A stretch of DNA of 64,000 nucleotides from Pararge aegeria (GCF_905163445.1 NC_053200.1:13516001-13580000); one strand, 5' to 3'; counted from the first letter of the stretch, positions 12,217-24,194 are shown. Notes: generated from the letters alone by a model not told the origin. Translations and numbers: made by a program.

Positions 12217-12455
12217 CACTAGGGCAATGGAAGTATCCGTATTCGAGACCCAAACTGACAGCCACGAAGACGAAGTAGAGAAGGAACATGGTGAAACCAA
12301 GCCCTTTATTCATCTTCCACCTGAAGCAGGCGATGCTTATGATGACGAAGACTAACATTGCAAAGAGCAACACGATACTGCACACCATGCCTTTGGAGTT
12401 GACTCGGACTGGTTCTCCGTATATTATCCCATACAGAAGCCACGGAAGGGGTAAC
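12212..12455 (-). CDS. Nckx30C: NCKX exchanger, terminal coding exon (exon E)
   Basis: This is the last coding exon of the Na+/Ca2+-K+ exchanger. The minus strand shows acceptor TTTCCAG before 12455. The first base completes a glycine codon split with the previous exon (GG|G), then 80 codons follow to TAA at 12214-12212. It encodes LPLPWLLYGIIYG, a long hydrophobic helix (GMVCSIVLLFAMLVFVIIS), the basic loop FRWKMNKGLG and a final helix (GFTMFLLYFVFVAVSLGLEY), ending HCPSE. FRWKMNKGLG followed by a last hydrophobic helix is the standard C-terminus of animal NCKX proteins. The exon is intact; codon use is more GC-rich than the surrounding intron. Confidence 0.95.
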
Positions 12456-12739
12456 CTGGAAATATAAAATATAAATTTAAAACGTGTAAACAGGTACTAA
12501 GTTTTGAAACGAAAATCTTTTCGTTGCGTAGTTCACGAAGGTCCTGAAGTTGTTAGGCATCTCAATGTCGGTTCCGCTACATGGATTGGTTTTTTTTTAA
12601 TCAAGAGAGTATAGGCATCCTACCCATTTTCTCTCTGGTTATCATCAGGTTTAGTCGTGAAGTTTTTAATAAAATTAAGTCTCTTGGCTAATGGTAACAA
12701 ACAAAAAAAAGAAAAAGAACCAAAAAGAATTATTAGACG

Positions 12740-13325
12740 TCGTTATTTCTTGGGTGTCAACATCTCATGCAATCTCAATTTTGGCAAGTGCGTCGAATCT
12801 AAAGCCAAAGTGGCTGCTAAAAAACTTGGTATCCTTAATAAGGTTAGGCGGTACTTCACGCCAGGTCAACGCCTCGCACTATACCAGGCTCAAGTGCGAA
12901 CAAGCATGGAGTACTGTAGTCACCTGTTGGGTGGCTCTGCTAAGTACCAGTTTGAAGCTTTAGATTCGGTGGATCGTAGCGCCAGGAGAATTATAGGTGA
13001 CAAATTGTTAACACAGGCGAAACTACATAGTCTCCAGCACCTACGCAATGTTGCCTGTTTATCGGTTTTTTTCCGGATATACTTCGGTGAGTGCGCTCAG
13101 GAACTCCACAATCTTGTTCCTCCTTCCCCGTTCTACCACAGAACAGCGAGACACCATGAGCGGTGGCATCCTTATGTGGTTGATATTCCATCAACACGCA
13201 CGAAACGTTTTTTATCCACGTTTCTGATACGTGCCGCTAAGATGTTGAACGCCCTCCCGGCAACTGTGTTTCCTGCCACGTATAATTTGAGTACCTTCAA
13301 GGCTAGAGTGAATAGGCATTTTTAG
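12740..13325 (+). pseudogene. LINE reverse transcriptase, C-terminal fragment (CR1/Jockey-like)
   Basis: An open frame of about 190 residues starting near LGVNISCNLNF encodes the region after the catalytic domain of a non-LTR reverse transcriptase. It includes KAKVAAKKLGILNK, RRYFTPGQRLALYQAQVR, MEYCSHLL, LDSVDRSARRII, RFLSTFLIRAAKMLNALP and a terminal TFKARVNRHF before a stop. The catalytic FADD/YADD box and endonuclease lie upstream in full elements and are missing, so it is a 5'-truncated insertion. It is antisense to the exchanger, in its last intron, and has no internal stops, so it is rather young. A poly-AT tail follows at 13385. Confidence 0.85.
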
Positions 13326-13434
13326 GCAAGCATATTTGCTTTCTAACGGGCATGATTGTCGTCAAGCGCTGGCCTATCGTTAATATAAAAAAAATATATA
13401 TATATTACTGAAAAGCTTTTGTAATTGTTCCGTG

Positions 13435-13575
13435 CAGTTAGCCCTTGATAACAATCTCGCATTACGGCAAGCGATGATGCTGTCTAAAATGGTAGCAGGC
13501 TTACCTGTTAGGGGTTGGTTATATTAAACCCATATCTCTAAACGGTTTCTAAACGGTTTCTACGCAGCGTCGTAT
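13435..13575 (-). mobile_element. SINE-C 3' fragment
   Basis: It matches the body of the SINE seen more fully at 56244-56525: GTTAGCCCTTGATAACAATC, ATGGTAGCAGGCTTACCTG, TTAGGGGTT and CGTCGTATTGGAAAGCTA. An 11-bp tandem (CTAAACGGTTT twice) is present near 13535. The tRNA-like head is missing. Confidence 0.6.
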
Positions 13576-15725
13576 TGGAAAGCTACATTTCTTGGTGGTA
13601 CGTATTTATAGACCAGTAAAAATTTTAAATTATAAATTCCAGATACCGTGTTTTATTAAAAAAATTACGTACCTACGTAATTTCAATTCATGAATTTTAC
13701 GACAATTTGCCCCGACGGATATTTTTACAAGCTTTTATTTACTTTGCATCGTTCATACGTTTGATTTTCTGGTTCGACAATATAATTTTTTTTCAATATT
13801 ATGAGTTTTTTCTAACATCCGATTAAGCTGAAATTCGGCAAACATAAGCAACTTCGATAAATATATCGAAGTGTAGGTAAAAACACTTTAACACGAATAT
13901 GAAAATTATAAAAAAACAATAAATAAATGCTCAAGATGCCTTATTATTGTAATATGAATCTTTGAAAAGAAGCATGAATCTGCAATGTTTCCTACTAGAT
14001 GGCGCTCACCGTCGCTATAAGGCTGATAGAAGGCATATCATAAAACTACAGCATCAGTGGTACCGGACGGTGGCTTAGATAGATATATATTTACATAGAT
14101 AGATAGATAGATGAACACTTTGTTGCACCCAAATTCTTTAGAAGTAACACAAATGAGATACTATAATAAACTTTTAAAAACATTGGTATGCTTAGTTGAC
14201 AAAGCACTTCAAATTCGGATCCGGTTCTAAAATTTTTACGTGCATTTTAAAATTATACATGCCATAAATGGTATTCCAAGGATGTTCTGCTATGGTAAAA
14301 GTCGACCAATCTAGTTTTTTAAGATTCTAGACGTACCAATGGCGTCAAAAGAATAACAGGGGTCACTGGTCAAAAACAGAACAAGATCGTGAAGTTTTTA
14401 AAACCGATGAACGTCAACCGGATTAGGATCATGGATTAGATCTCCTTTGGGTTGGTTAGAACCCTCGCTCTATGAACTAATTAATGAAACTAAATAGTTC
14501 ATGGAGGGAGGGTGATCACCCAATGAAGCTAGCATTTAAAACAACTTGCTACATGATGGATTTTGAATTGAATTTTTGATTTAAAAACTTCCTTGTTCAG
14601 AAAATTGTGTTGTGTGCACAGTTAACTCCTTTAACTATTTGATGTTTCTGATAAGAAACAATGTATAAATAAAGATTTATATCGCCTTAACTTTTTTCAT
14701 TGGCAATAATTTTGGATCACGCGAGGTCATATCCTGTGGAAACTGGCATTTCATTTGACCCAACATTTGTGCCAAGGTTGGGGCAAAGATAAAATCAAAA
14801 TGCAAATTTCCATGCCACCTACGGATCATTTACGAACTGTTTAATTGCCATTAAATGAAAGCGAATTAATCTTAAATAATATAAAAAAGTGACAAAATAT
14901 TAACAATTTCCTTATGAGATGATTACATAAGACGTAAAACAATAATTAAAATGTATTAAATAAAAATTTAAAAACCCCTGACTATCAATATAGTGTACAT
15001 TTTTCTACTAGTCAAGCCTTTTCATTTGATTACAAACATATGGAGGGATTTTAAATTTGTCATTGTGTAGTATTTCGCTAGTCAAGCCCTTTGATTTGAT
15101 ACCCATATTGAGGGAGTTGTGAAAAAATATTTAATCCACCATTTTGTGGCAGCGGCCATCTTGGACCGATTTTCTTTAAAAATAGCTAAGAACGGGAAGT
15201 ACCATGCCACAGAATACTAAGGGGGTACAGGGTACTAAGATAATCAATATCAACTTTTATTTTTTAATCAAATCAAATCAAATCGAATTCGATAGTCATC
15301 ATTAAGCAGAAAAAATGAATTGCTAGAAAACGAAGTAGATTTATTAAGATAGTATTAAATGCAGACAGTTTCAAAATTTACTTTTAGCCGACTCGTCCAT
15401 TTATCTCGTTTCCTCAATCAGTTTTTCACAAATAAGCTCTATGCACATACACTCAAAGTTGAGGATCATTCGAACGTTGTGCAACATCAAGGGCTAGTTT
15501 ATCTAGCAAATTTAAAACCTTATTGCACAGAAAATAAGGCCGATTCGCAAACAAACTCTGCGTTATCGATTCGTAAGATGTAGTTTTTGCAAGGCAAGTT
15601 TTTGCTGACTGGGTACTTCATATTTTAATGGGGAAAGTTTATGCCAAACCAAAATTTGGCAGATTAGACAGTCTAACATCTAATTTTCTCAAAATACCAC
15701 CAAGTTTTGTTTATTCATCTGCATG
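13576..15725. other. Intron stretch, mostly unannotated
   Basis: Part of the 15.8-kb last intron. A GATA tetranucleotide run lies at about 14085-14113. At 14965-15180 there is a repeat fragment with CCATTTTGTGGCAGCGGCC, related to 62985-63060. The 74-aa frame at 15359 has no recognised motif. Confidence 0.4.
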
Positions 15726-15915
15726 TTAGCCCTCAACGGCAATCTCACGTGATGGTATGTGATGATGCAGTCTAAGATGGTAGCTGGCTGTACTGTTAGA
15801 GGTTACATAAAAGTAATATTAAACCATACTTCTCCGGTTGCTACTCGGCATCGTACCGGAACGCTAAATCCAACGGCACCTCTTTGTCAGCAGGGTACGC
15901 TGGTGCCTCCCATCG
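15726..15915 (-). mobile_element. SINE-C 3' part
   Basis: TTAGCCCTCAACGGCAATCT, ATGGTAGCTGGCTG, CGGCATCGTACCGGAACGC and CAGCAGGGT follow the order seen at 56244-56400. It abuts the LINE fragment at 15930; the open frame beginning at 15759 merely runs through both. Confidence 0.65.
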
Positions 15916-15929
15916 GACCAGATGGCAGA

Positions 15930-16440
15930 AAACTATGTAATTATCATATCTTATTATGGGGCAAAGCTGCTGATATTGAAACTATATTCATATTGCAGAA
16001 AAGAGCTGTACGGTCAATATATAAACTTAAATCACGTGAATCCCTCCGTGAAAAATTTAAAGAAATAGGTATACTGACGGTAGCCTTACAATATATTTAT
16101 AACAATATAGTATTTGTAAGACAACATATTAGTCTTTATAAACAAAAAGTGGATATAAACAGTCGACTTACAAGAAATGGTCATAAATTAGTGACATCTG
16201 CATATCGTCTGCGAAAGGTGCAGAAGTCATTTGTGGGATTGAGTATACGCTTTTATAATATGATTCCTAAGGTAATTTTGGACCTACCAATGCATAAGTT
16301 TAAAGAATGTGTTTAAACACATTTATTACAGCGAGGTTATTATACAATTGATGAGTTTCTCAATGACAAGGTTGCTTGGAAGCTTGTATTAGGCCTACTT
16401 GAAATAAGTGAATTTTGAATTTTGAATTTTATCCAAAAGC
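15930..16440 (+). pseudogene. Jockey-like LINE, C-terminal fragment (LINE-1 family of this window)
   Basis: The frame encodes LQKRAVRSIYKLKSRESLRE, FKEIGILTVALQYIYNNIVF and RLRKVQKSFVGLSIRFYNMI, the C-terminal region of insect Jockey-type reverse transcriptases. It then meets TAA at 16314-16316. The same codon is AAA (Lys) in the copy at 35.9 kb, and the family protein continues in frame past it (THLLQRGYYTIDEFL), so this is a nonsense mutation. The copy is 5'-truncated and ends in GAATTTTGAATTTTG, the usual tail repeat of the family. Confidence 0.85.
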
Positions 16441-16550
16441 CCTTGCCGCTAAACGAACCTTCCAGCCATTTGACCACAGTATTTAGGACTTATTTTTTGG
16501 TAAAGATGCAATAATTATCTTTTATCATATTAATAAAGTTGTAGAGTAAA

Positions 16551-16790
16551 TAATAAATAAATATACTATGACAATATACACATCGCCATCTAGCACCAAA
16601 GTAAGCGTAGCTGGTGTTATGGATACTAAGATGACTGAGGAATATTTTTATGAATAATATACATAAATATTTATAATATACAAAGACCCTAAAAAACATT
16701 TATGTTCATCATGCAAACATTTTCGTGGGAATCGAACCCACGACCTTGGACTCAGGAAGTAGGGTCGCTGCCCACTGCGCCAGTCGGCCG
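16551..16790 (-). mobile_element. SINE-A, nearly full length
   Basis: On the minus strand it begins CGGCCGACTGGCGCAGTGGG, contains a box B-like GTGGGTTCGATTCCCACG, then a body with TTTAGGGTCTTTG and CTTTGGTGCTAGATGGCGAT, and ends in TTTATTTATTA. This is a tRNA-derived SINE with pol III A and B boxes in the head. Nine copies are seen in the window. Confidence 0.85.
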
Positions 16791-16799
16791 AATTGACAA

Positions 16800-17755
16800 A
16801 AAAAGACTTAATTTTATTCTAAAAAGAGAAAAATGAGAAAACCCTGATGAGACATATCATAGTGACGTAAGGTTCTCGCCCCCCCCAAGTAGTCAGGGAA
16901 TTTTTTTTATCATGTCGAGTATAAGAACTCAAAGTGTTAAAAATTACTATGAGATTTAACTCCGGATTTAGTAAATCGGCATGCCTAATTCCATGTAACA
17001 TGAATTTTAAATTGAACATCCAAACATCTTCGCAAATTTTTGGAACAAAAATATCGAATCATAAAATTTTTCATCTTATTTTTTCCCACTCGTTATGAAA
17101 AATAATCTGTATCATAAAGACATAGAGTGCAAAATCTTCTGTACGTTTGTGAGTGTTTAGACTCGATTTATGTCTACAATTTAGAACTCTATGGCACAGG
17201 TAATAGAGTCCAAAAGGGCTATCAGCAATTACCGCGTTATCGATCGAAAGATGCACCCCAGCTAATGCAGTCTAGCATTTGTTAGGTATTTCCCTCCCAG
17301 ACCTAAAGTAGACAGACCGGGTGGCGTTGCCTTTGGACAATTTACAGTACAAATTACGTAGGCAAAAATTATAGCCACAGAAAACGCAATTTGGTTAAAA
17401 ATTCTTTACTTTTAACCAAACTGAGTTTCTTTGCGTTATTTACTTTATTTATAGACTAGCGCAAATTGGTCCGTGTACAACTTTTTATAAGTTTTCCATA
17501 CACAATTACTTCCGCTATCTTCCTCAACTATTTTTTATGAAATGAAGCAAAATATAAATGACTTGGTAAATAGTTGTGTTAAGTTAAACGCGTTCTGGAA
17601 AATATCCATATCCTATCAAAACTCTTCGGGATAGAATTTTAATAAATCCTTCAACATGTATGTCTACGTGGTATTTACCAATTAATGTATGGCTTAAAAA
17701 AATATTTTAACTTTTATATAAACCATCATGTGGTAATTGACTGTAGACTGTAAAA
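16800..17755. other. Intron stretch, nothing recognised
   Basis: There are poly-C at 16880-16886 and several small frames without motifs. No exon-like segment joins the exchanger phases here. Confidence 0.4.
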
Positions 17756-17756
17756 T

Positions 17757-17945
17757 TATGTCGAAAAAGAGCAATCTGCTGAGTTTCTTGCCGGCTCTTC
17801 TCGGTCGAATCTGCCTTCCGAGCTGGTGGTAGAGTTTTGTCACTTTTGAAACGTCAAGTCAGTCTGTTTGTAGTGACAAATAGACTGACTTATCGTTTTA
17901 AAAGTGCTTATAAAGTGGGCTTACTTAAAAATGTAATATTTAGCC
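17757..17945 (+). mobile_element. LINE-1-family 3' UTR fragment
   Basis: GAGTTTCTTGCCGGCTCTTC, TCGAATCTGCCTTCCGAGC, GGTGGTAGAGT, ACGTCAAGTCAG and AAAAGTGCTTATAAAGTGGG match the 3' UTR downstream of the coding remnant at 35.7-36.1 kb. It has no coding part. Confidence 0.75.
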
Positions 17946-18313
17946 TATAACTTTCCTCAAAAATAAAGCTGCGTTAAAACATTTACCTCGTCAAAAGGAG
18001 ATACATTCGCGAATTGTAGAGATTGCTGAAAAATTAAAATTTCGCCTGTTCCGATTGGCAGCTACACTTCCATTATTGGCCAAAATGCAGAAGTTATGGA
18101 AAATTAGAAAATCAGCGAATAACATGATTGCAATGTGATAACGAGTTCGATGCTAGGGCGCGGGTTTTAGGAAAATTAGTGATTGCACGGATGCATTTTC
18201 GCTTAACGGAGCGGAACGGAGAATGCCGGTATAGATCAATCAGTTTAATGACAGATGACAGATTACCCAACCAGAAGGGGGTAACCTCTTTAGAGGTGAA
18301 TATATATGCAAGC

Positions 18314-18424
18314 CATCATCATCATATCAACTCATTACCGGCCCACTACTGGGCACGGGTCGTCTTCCACAATGAGAAGAGTCTCAGGCCGTAGTCCGCC
18401 ACGCTGGCCTAGTGCGGATTAGTT
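18314..18424 (-). mobile_element. SINE-B 3' fragment
   Basis: TCATCATATCAACTCATTAC, GGCCCACTACTGGGCACGGG and GCCGTAGTCCGCCACGCTGG correspond to the 3' half of SINE-B (full copy at 31040-31352). It is truncated at the right side near TTAGTTGG. Confidence 0.75.
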
Positions 18425-19202
18425 GGTGTGAATTTAAAAAAGCTAAGTTAAAAAAGCATTATAATTCCCAAGTCTATTCTAATGAAATAATGTAAATTTG
18501 ATGAATTTTGAATTCCTCATTAAATTATTAAAAACGATACACCTACATTTTAACTTTTAACAAAGTCTCATAGAGAGATTTCGTAACGTAACAGTTTTGC
18601 GAGATTATTTTTATCACACGTCTTTAAGTACTTCCAAAAGTAATTTAATTTCAAGTTTTAAAAAGATACGAAAGGAACAGCATTAAATCCCTGTCTATTT
18701 AAAATAATCCAACTACTATGGATTTGAAAAATTCCAACTTAAATGTATAAAGGAGCCGGTTTTATCCCCGCCGATGTTCTGCAGCGTTTCATTTATCGAT
18801 TTTGCTCCGTCTGGGCCTCTGGCTGCCGTAATGGCATCCTTTGAGGAGCATTTCCGGCTCTATTCGAACGCTAATAAAGCATAAAATTGCCTAAATGTTC
18901 GTACGAGCTATATACTATGGTAGATAGAACTATAATTGCATGTGTCTGGAACCCTAGTACTGTCGGAATTGTGTTGAACATACAATGCTAACTTGCCCGG
19001 CGCAGTCTATGTGTTTGCTTGGCTGTAATTACATTTTGTTCGTCTGTATGGAACTTCTTCTACATTGAGAAACATAATAGCTTCAAATACACAATTATTA
19101 TTTATTAAAGTCTATTATTATGCCGTAAATTGTAAGATCTGTATGTACTTATAACATGGCTCGTAAAGATTGTCTCTTGAATAGTAATATCAACACATTC
19201 GA
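18425..19202. other. Intron stretch, nothing recognised
   Basis: No gene or known repeat was recognised. A moderately GC-rich patch at 18750-18870 has no open frame of note. Confidence 0.35.
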
Positions 19203-19420
19203 CAGATTTTGTCTGGTGGGAGGACTGAGGATTCATCCTTGGCTACCACCCTGACGATAAAGACCTGTCGCAGTGCGATTTAGCGTTCCGGTACGATGTC
19301 GTATAACCCGAGTTAGGGTTTAATTTGTAATTGCCATTATCCGTAACAGGTTAGCTCACTATTATGTTAGTCTGCAATATCACTCAACACCTTAGTCAAA
19401 GGCTAACTTGTAGTGAACGT
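19203..19420 (+). mobile_element. SINE-C, body and 3' end
   Basis: TCTGGTGGGAGGACTGAGG, GGCTACCACCCTGACGATAA, GCGATTTAGCGTTCCGGTAC and GGCTAACTTGTAGTG match SINE-C in head-to-tail order. The tRNA-like head is missing or decayed. Confidence 0.65.
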
Positions 19421-19864
19421 ACAACTTACTAACCTTTAAATTTGTTAACTTAAATGAGTAACTTGGAGCCTTAAAAATGAACATGGACTAATATATCGGT
19501 CGGAATAAACTGATCAGTGTTTTGTCACGCTCTTACATTCGAAAGATGCTCTCAATTGAAGTGTGACAACACGTTTATTTGGCACACCCATAAAATTAAA
19601 AAAAAAACAGATCTTGGGTCGGAACGACCAAAATTAGACACAATGCGTAAACTTTGCCGATTATTTCAAAACAGGACAGGGACCTAAATTCACGTTTGCG
19701 TTTTTCTTTCGACCAATCACAAGATGCGCCCGTTAATGCAAGTCTGAATAGCTCGCACGTAGAACGGAAACTTGAAAGCCGCTAATGATGCAAGAAGGAC
19801 GAAGTGTATCCTTCGCAAATTGTAACGGTGAGGTACGTCATTTTGAATAATAGCAGTCCGTAGG

Positions 19865-20118
19865 GTTTAGGCCTTTTAGGTGGGTACCAGGCTAGCCCAG
19901 TGCGGATTGGTGGACTCCAAACGCCTTTGAGAACATTATAGAGAACTCACAGGCGTGCAGGTTTCCTTACGATGTTTTCCTTCGCCGTTGAAGCAAGTGA
20001 TATTTTATTTGCTTAAAACGCACATAACTTGAAATATAAGTTGGGCGTGTAGGTATTTGAACACAGCCCCCTGAATATGAGACCAAAGTCCTTACTACTA
20101 GCATCGCTTCATAAGAAT
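19865..20118 (-). mobile_element. SINE-B, near full length
   Basis: In plus-strand order: CTAGCCCAGTGCGGATTGGT, TTTGAGAACATTATAGAGAA, TTTTCCTTCGCCGTTGAAGC, AAAACGCACATAACTTG, a mutated box B region and GCATCGCTTCAT. The tRNA-like head is at the right end, so the element is on the minus strand. Confidence 0.75.
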
Positions 20119-20292
20119 TATAGTCAAAATAAATGAAACAGTATAGTTTTCGTGGAACTGAAAACACAAAATCAATAATAACAATTTGTATGTATAAATA
20201 AATAATTATTTAGTTCTGATTCAGTAATGAGTTTGTATTTAATTTGCCCCAGTGATGACAACGTTTAGTTAAATTAAGCTATTTAAAGGTAG

Positions 20293-20637
20293 TTGAGTAA
20301 CAATTTAATTGAAATTGTGCTTTTTTGGAAACTTTTGACTACTATTAATATGAATTTTGCATGCCAATTTGGCATGGTGCACTTAAGATCTAAATATTTT
20401 TATAATTATATTTTTGATCTTATAATTTCTGTAACACCTATTTACCTGTATCAACAAATAAATAAAATTGAATTTGATATGCACATAGAAATTTTACGCA
20501 ATCGCGCCCTTTTTAAATTTGTCAATTGCCACGTTCCTCACACCACCGATGCCGAAATTAGTATCAATAAAGATACTTTGGCAAAAATTTCAGATTCCGA
20601 ATTTTTTATTACTCCACTAACAAATTTAATGTCATAG
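20293..20637 (+). other. Unrecognised 114-codon open frame
   Basis: The frame is open from TTG 20293 to TAG 20635-20637, just after an in-frame TAG. It has a hydrophobic stretch (FDLIISVTPIYLY) followed by a charged part (INKIEFDMHIEILRNRALFK, then CHVPHTTDAEISIN). The second half has a more protein-like composition than chance frames nearby, which hints at a decayed transposon or endogenous-virus gene. I recognise no family, no ATG context, no splice sites that join exchanger phases, and the strand is opposite to the exchanger. Confidence 0.25.
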
Positions 20638-21364
20638 TTGCTTCTACATCTAAATCTGAATTTTTAAAAACACTGCAAAAAAGGAATTGTTTGAAAACGG
20701 ATTAAATTTCTAATTTTTATTTTTTCATTCATTTAAAACAAAAGAAACACCCATGACAATACAAGTAATAGGTGTCCGTATGTGATAATGATTTTAGTTT
20801 TACTATCGCGGTTCATGAGATACAGCCTGATGACAGACGAACAGACAGAAAGGCGGACGGACAGCAATCTTAGTAATAGGGTCCCCTTTTACCCTTTAGA
20901 ACTCTAAAAAGGATTTCCATCACCTTTGTTCCACGTAATCCAGTATTTATTTATGCTAGATATACAGCAAACGAAAAAAAGTCTAGCTATGGAGTGCCTT
21001 ATTACTCCGTCGGGAATAAAAATCGAGGCGCTGATCGAACAAAATCTAGAGAGCCTACGAAACTTTCATACGGTGGAAAAATAGCAAAAAATGTTCAGTT
21101 ATTTTCTGTGAAAATATTTAAAAGTTTATCCTGTCCTTTCCCTCGCAAGTGTGATGAAATCGTCGTATGGAACGCGTATAGTACATTACTTGTTACACTC
21201 TCGGCTTTCTCAACGCATTCGCTCATGCTAATAACGGTTCAACTGTAAAATGCAATTTTACGTAACTAGATGCTTAAAATACTAATGACAAACTGATGTT
21301 TGAATTAAAAATGTGTGTGTGTGTATTAGTGTATACCCGTAAGAAGGGAAACCGTTGCAGCAAC

Positions 21365-21485
21365 TAACATTTAATTACTTAAAACGTAAAAAAACTTAGT
21401 AAAATTATAAGTGCGTGCTGGGATTCGAACTCGGCCCCCCGAAAGTAGAGTCGAGCTACCTAATGCGCTACCACCGCTTTCGCTA
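21365..21485 (-). mobile_element. SINE-B head fragment
   Basis: GTGCGTGCTGGGATTCGAAC, TCGGCCCCCCGAAAGTAGAG and GCGCTACCACCGCTTT form the tRNA-like head (box B complement GGGATTCGAAC) read from the other strand. The body is mostly gone. Confidence 0.7.
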
Positions 21486-21489
21486 AAAA

Positions 21490-22190
21490 AATACTTACAT
21501 TCACTGATAATTACCATCAAAAACGAATAAGACATTAAATTAAAAAATAAATATAACCATACCAACACCCACGTGTTTAATGTATTAGAAATAAATATGG
21601 CGCGTGACGAAAAATTTGACGCGTAACCGAAAAATGTGACGGTAATTTTTTTTCCAATGCCGATAAAGAAGTTTCACTTAAAAAAAAATAGTAGTAAGTT
21701 TATAAGTAGGTACGCTACTAAGTGTGTAGCGATTGAGGGGTGCAAAGTTCAAGGAGATCGGGGTTCATGGTCTCGTTTTATTACCCTGCCTTTAAAGTCA
21801 TAGGTTTGCAGACAGTATAGGCACATTTTCTTTTATGATTTGGAAAATTTAATAACTCTACAAGAAATCGAAATCTTACTCAAGTATCCAAACAAGGTTA
21901 AAATGTGCGATATTTTAACAAAGCCGGTGCAGTGGCTAATCTTAGGTAATGAACAAACTAAGTAAAAGACACACTTTTCATTTATAATATTGGTAACAAT
22001 TTAAAATCTCACAATGACTGCTAAAAATATCTGAAGAGTTTGTTTTTACGTCCATTTCTTTCTAGCGCATACAAACAATATATAAATAATGTATAATATG
22101 TGTGTAGTATTAGAATTTATGAGTAAGTAGTTTAATACAATTATTTATATACATATATATTTTAAACTTAAATTGGTGCACCAACCCGTT
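21490..22190. other. Intron stretch, nothing recognised
   Basis: No gene or known repeat was recognised; the stretch is AT-rich with short poly-A runs. Confidence 0.35.
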
Positions 22191-22194
22191 CCTT

Positions 22195-22330
22195 CGTCTT
22201 TCCTAACGTCAAAGGTTGTCTGGAAAGATTGCTTTCGTGATAAGGCCGCCTTTGCACGCTCTATTTCCTATATAAGTTTCTTCTGTATAAATGTGTGTGT
22301 GCAAACAATCAAACATATCTGTTAGGAGTA
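22195..22330 (+). repeat. Family F 3'-tail fragment, decayed
   Basis: AAAGGTTGTCTGGAAAGATT, GTGATAAGGCCGCCTTTGCA and TCTTCTGTATAAATGTGTG match the family F tail. The TCGCT/AGCGA hairpin is broken in this copy. Confidence 0.5.
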
Positions 22331-23017
22331 CTAGTTTGATTTAAAAAAAATGTTTTTAGCATGTGGTAGCTTAAATCTTGTGAAAGGTTTTAAGCTATCG
22401 CTACAATCCTTAGCATTTAAGCGACCGGCTGGAAGACGACGCAGTGGGTCGTAGAATACAAATCAGTCAGGGACCTATTTACTTATCACTTATACGCGGA
22501 AGTCGCAGGAAACAGCCAGTATAAAAATATCAAGCATAAGCCATTGACAAAAATGAGAAAAAATCAACAATATTTCTCTTAATAAAGCTTTAAAGTCACA
22601 AGAACAAACTGTGTGAAAAATCGAGAAAGGAAAATTATATAGTCATTTTCTTATAACATTATCCCACGGCACGTGTGCGAGCTTGAGTGTAGATGAAGCA
22701 TGATAATATCGAATTTCATATTTTCCATGGAAGTTTTTACGAATTGTGTCAGTGCAGCGTTAAGAACATACAACAAACCGTGTACACGACTGATATCGAA
22801 ACATCAAAAACCGCTCCACTTTAGAATGGTTTCTCGAACAAACGGTTAGTCATTTGATACCATTTAGCAGTTGACAGTAATTAATTTACCTCTAAACGTT
22901 CACCGTGAAATGGGAAAATGGGTAAAGTGTTCGGTTTTTAAAGTCGGTTTCCTGAGAAGTCAAAAAATAAATAATAATTGTTTTTGTTTAAGCCTGAGCA
23001 CGTGGTTATATCACTAA

Positions 23018-23160
23018 CTAGCTGTTGCCCGCGACTTCGTCCCATTTTTTTTGTTTTTAAACAGACAATAAAAAAAAAATTATAGCCAATAAAAAAAGTA
23101 ACAAATACTTCCACATAGTTAAGCTTCCTTTTGGGGAAGAAATGGTTAAAACGGTTGTAT
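23018..23160 (-). mobile_element. Helitron 3' end, truncated
   Basis: Read on the minus strand the element ends GACGAAGTCGCGGGCAACAG CTAG (CTAG at 23021-23018) and is followed by T, the rule for Helitron 3' ends. The same terminus occurs at 37763 and 50893. The 5' end cannot be fixed. Confidence 0.65.
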
Positions 23161-23289
23161 CAATATCTTTTTTCTATATTAATCTTTACTGTTACATAGT
23201 GTAAAATGAGAAAGGATATTAAAATTATCATTTTCATATTACATTCTCGCGTCGCTGGGAGGTTTTTCTAAGTTATGTTCGTTTTAAGT

Positions 23290-23462
23290 AATTAAAATAT
23301 CACTTGCTTCAACGGTGAAGGAAAACATCATGAGGAAACCTGCATGCCTGAAAGTTTACATAATTTTCTCAAAGGTGTGTGGAGTCCACCAATCCGCACT
23401 GGACCAATGTGGTGGAGTACGTCCTTAACCCCTTCTCGGTAATGGGTTGATATGATGATGTG
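23290..23462 (+). mobile_element. SINE-B, 3' two-thirds
   Basis: AATATCACTTGCTTCAACGG, TGAAGGAAAACATCATGAGG, GTGTGTGGAGTCCACCAATC and GGTAATGGGTTGATATGATG read in head-to-tail order. The tRNA-like head is missing. Confidence 0.75.
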
Positions 23463-24054
23463 CGCTGTAGTCGCGGGGCGATGGACCATGTGTGCAAGCT
23501 TCAAGGCTGATACTACAATATAACATTAACTTTCCTACTTTCCACGGATATTTATAATAAATATTAATAGCCATTTACACAAATTTTATAAACTTAAATC
23601 TACACTTTATTATAATAACCTAAGTTGGTTTATTAAACAACATGATCGATCGTAAGTCACGAGGTCCTGTATTCAATTTTCGGAGGGGGAAACATGGTTA
23701 AATACAAGATAATTCTGTCAAGGAAAATCTCAGTTTTCGCCCGGATTCTGTATAGCTAGCGGGTCGGGTCATTATAACTAACGTGCGACCATACATAACA
23801 GCATTGAATAAGCGTGGGAGTCCTTCGGTGACACTGTTATTTAAAACTTATTAAACCTATTCTACGAGACAGATGTCCTGTGCCCATAAGTGTGACGTAA
23901 ATATTAAACGAAACGGACGATTTGATGCAACAAATGTACGTATTAATTTTGCATCCCATACATTGTCACGAAAAGACACACAAGTGTGTACACACAACAC
24001 GTTTATAACACACTTATACATCCATTCTTTTACACATACACTCACTTACACACA

Positions 24055-24079
24055 TAAGCACACAAACACACGCACACGA

Positions 24080-24148
<69 letters not shown>

Positions 24149-24152
24149 CACC
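24055..24152. repeat. (CA)n microsatellite
   Basis: A CA dinucleotide run of roughly 65 bp with a few interruptions (TA, AA, GC), flanked by a longer CA-rich zone from about 23980. The open frame running through it is an artefact of the repeat. Confidence 0.95.
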
Positions 24153-24194
24153 TCAAGTAGACACAAATGTTGGAATTATCTTTCGTTAACCTTT

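Noticed and set aside
16730..16790. tRNA-like cloverleaf segments (also at 25440, 38815, 47240, 52500, 56460, 58265)
   Set aside because: A and B boxes are present, but each is attached to a repeated SINE body and tail and the acceptor stems do not pair fully; they are SINE heads, not tRNA genes.
23873..24160. Thr/His-rich 95-codon open frame
   Set aside because: It is the translation of the (CA)n microsatellite and flanks; no gene.
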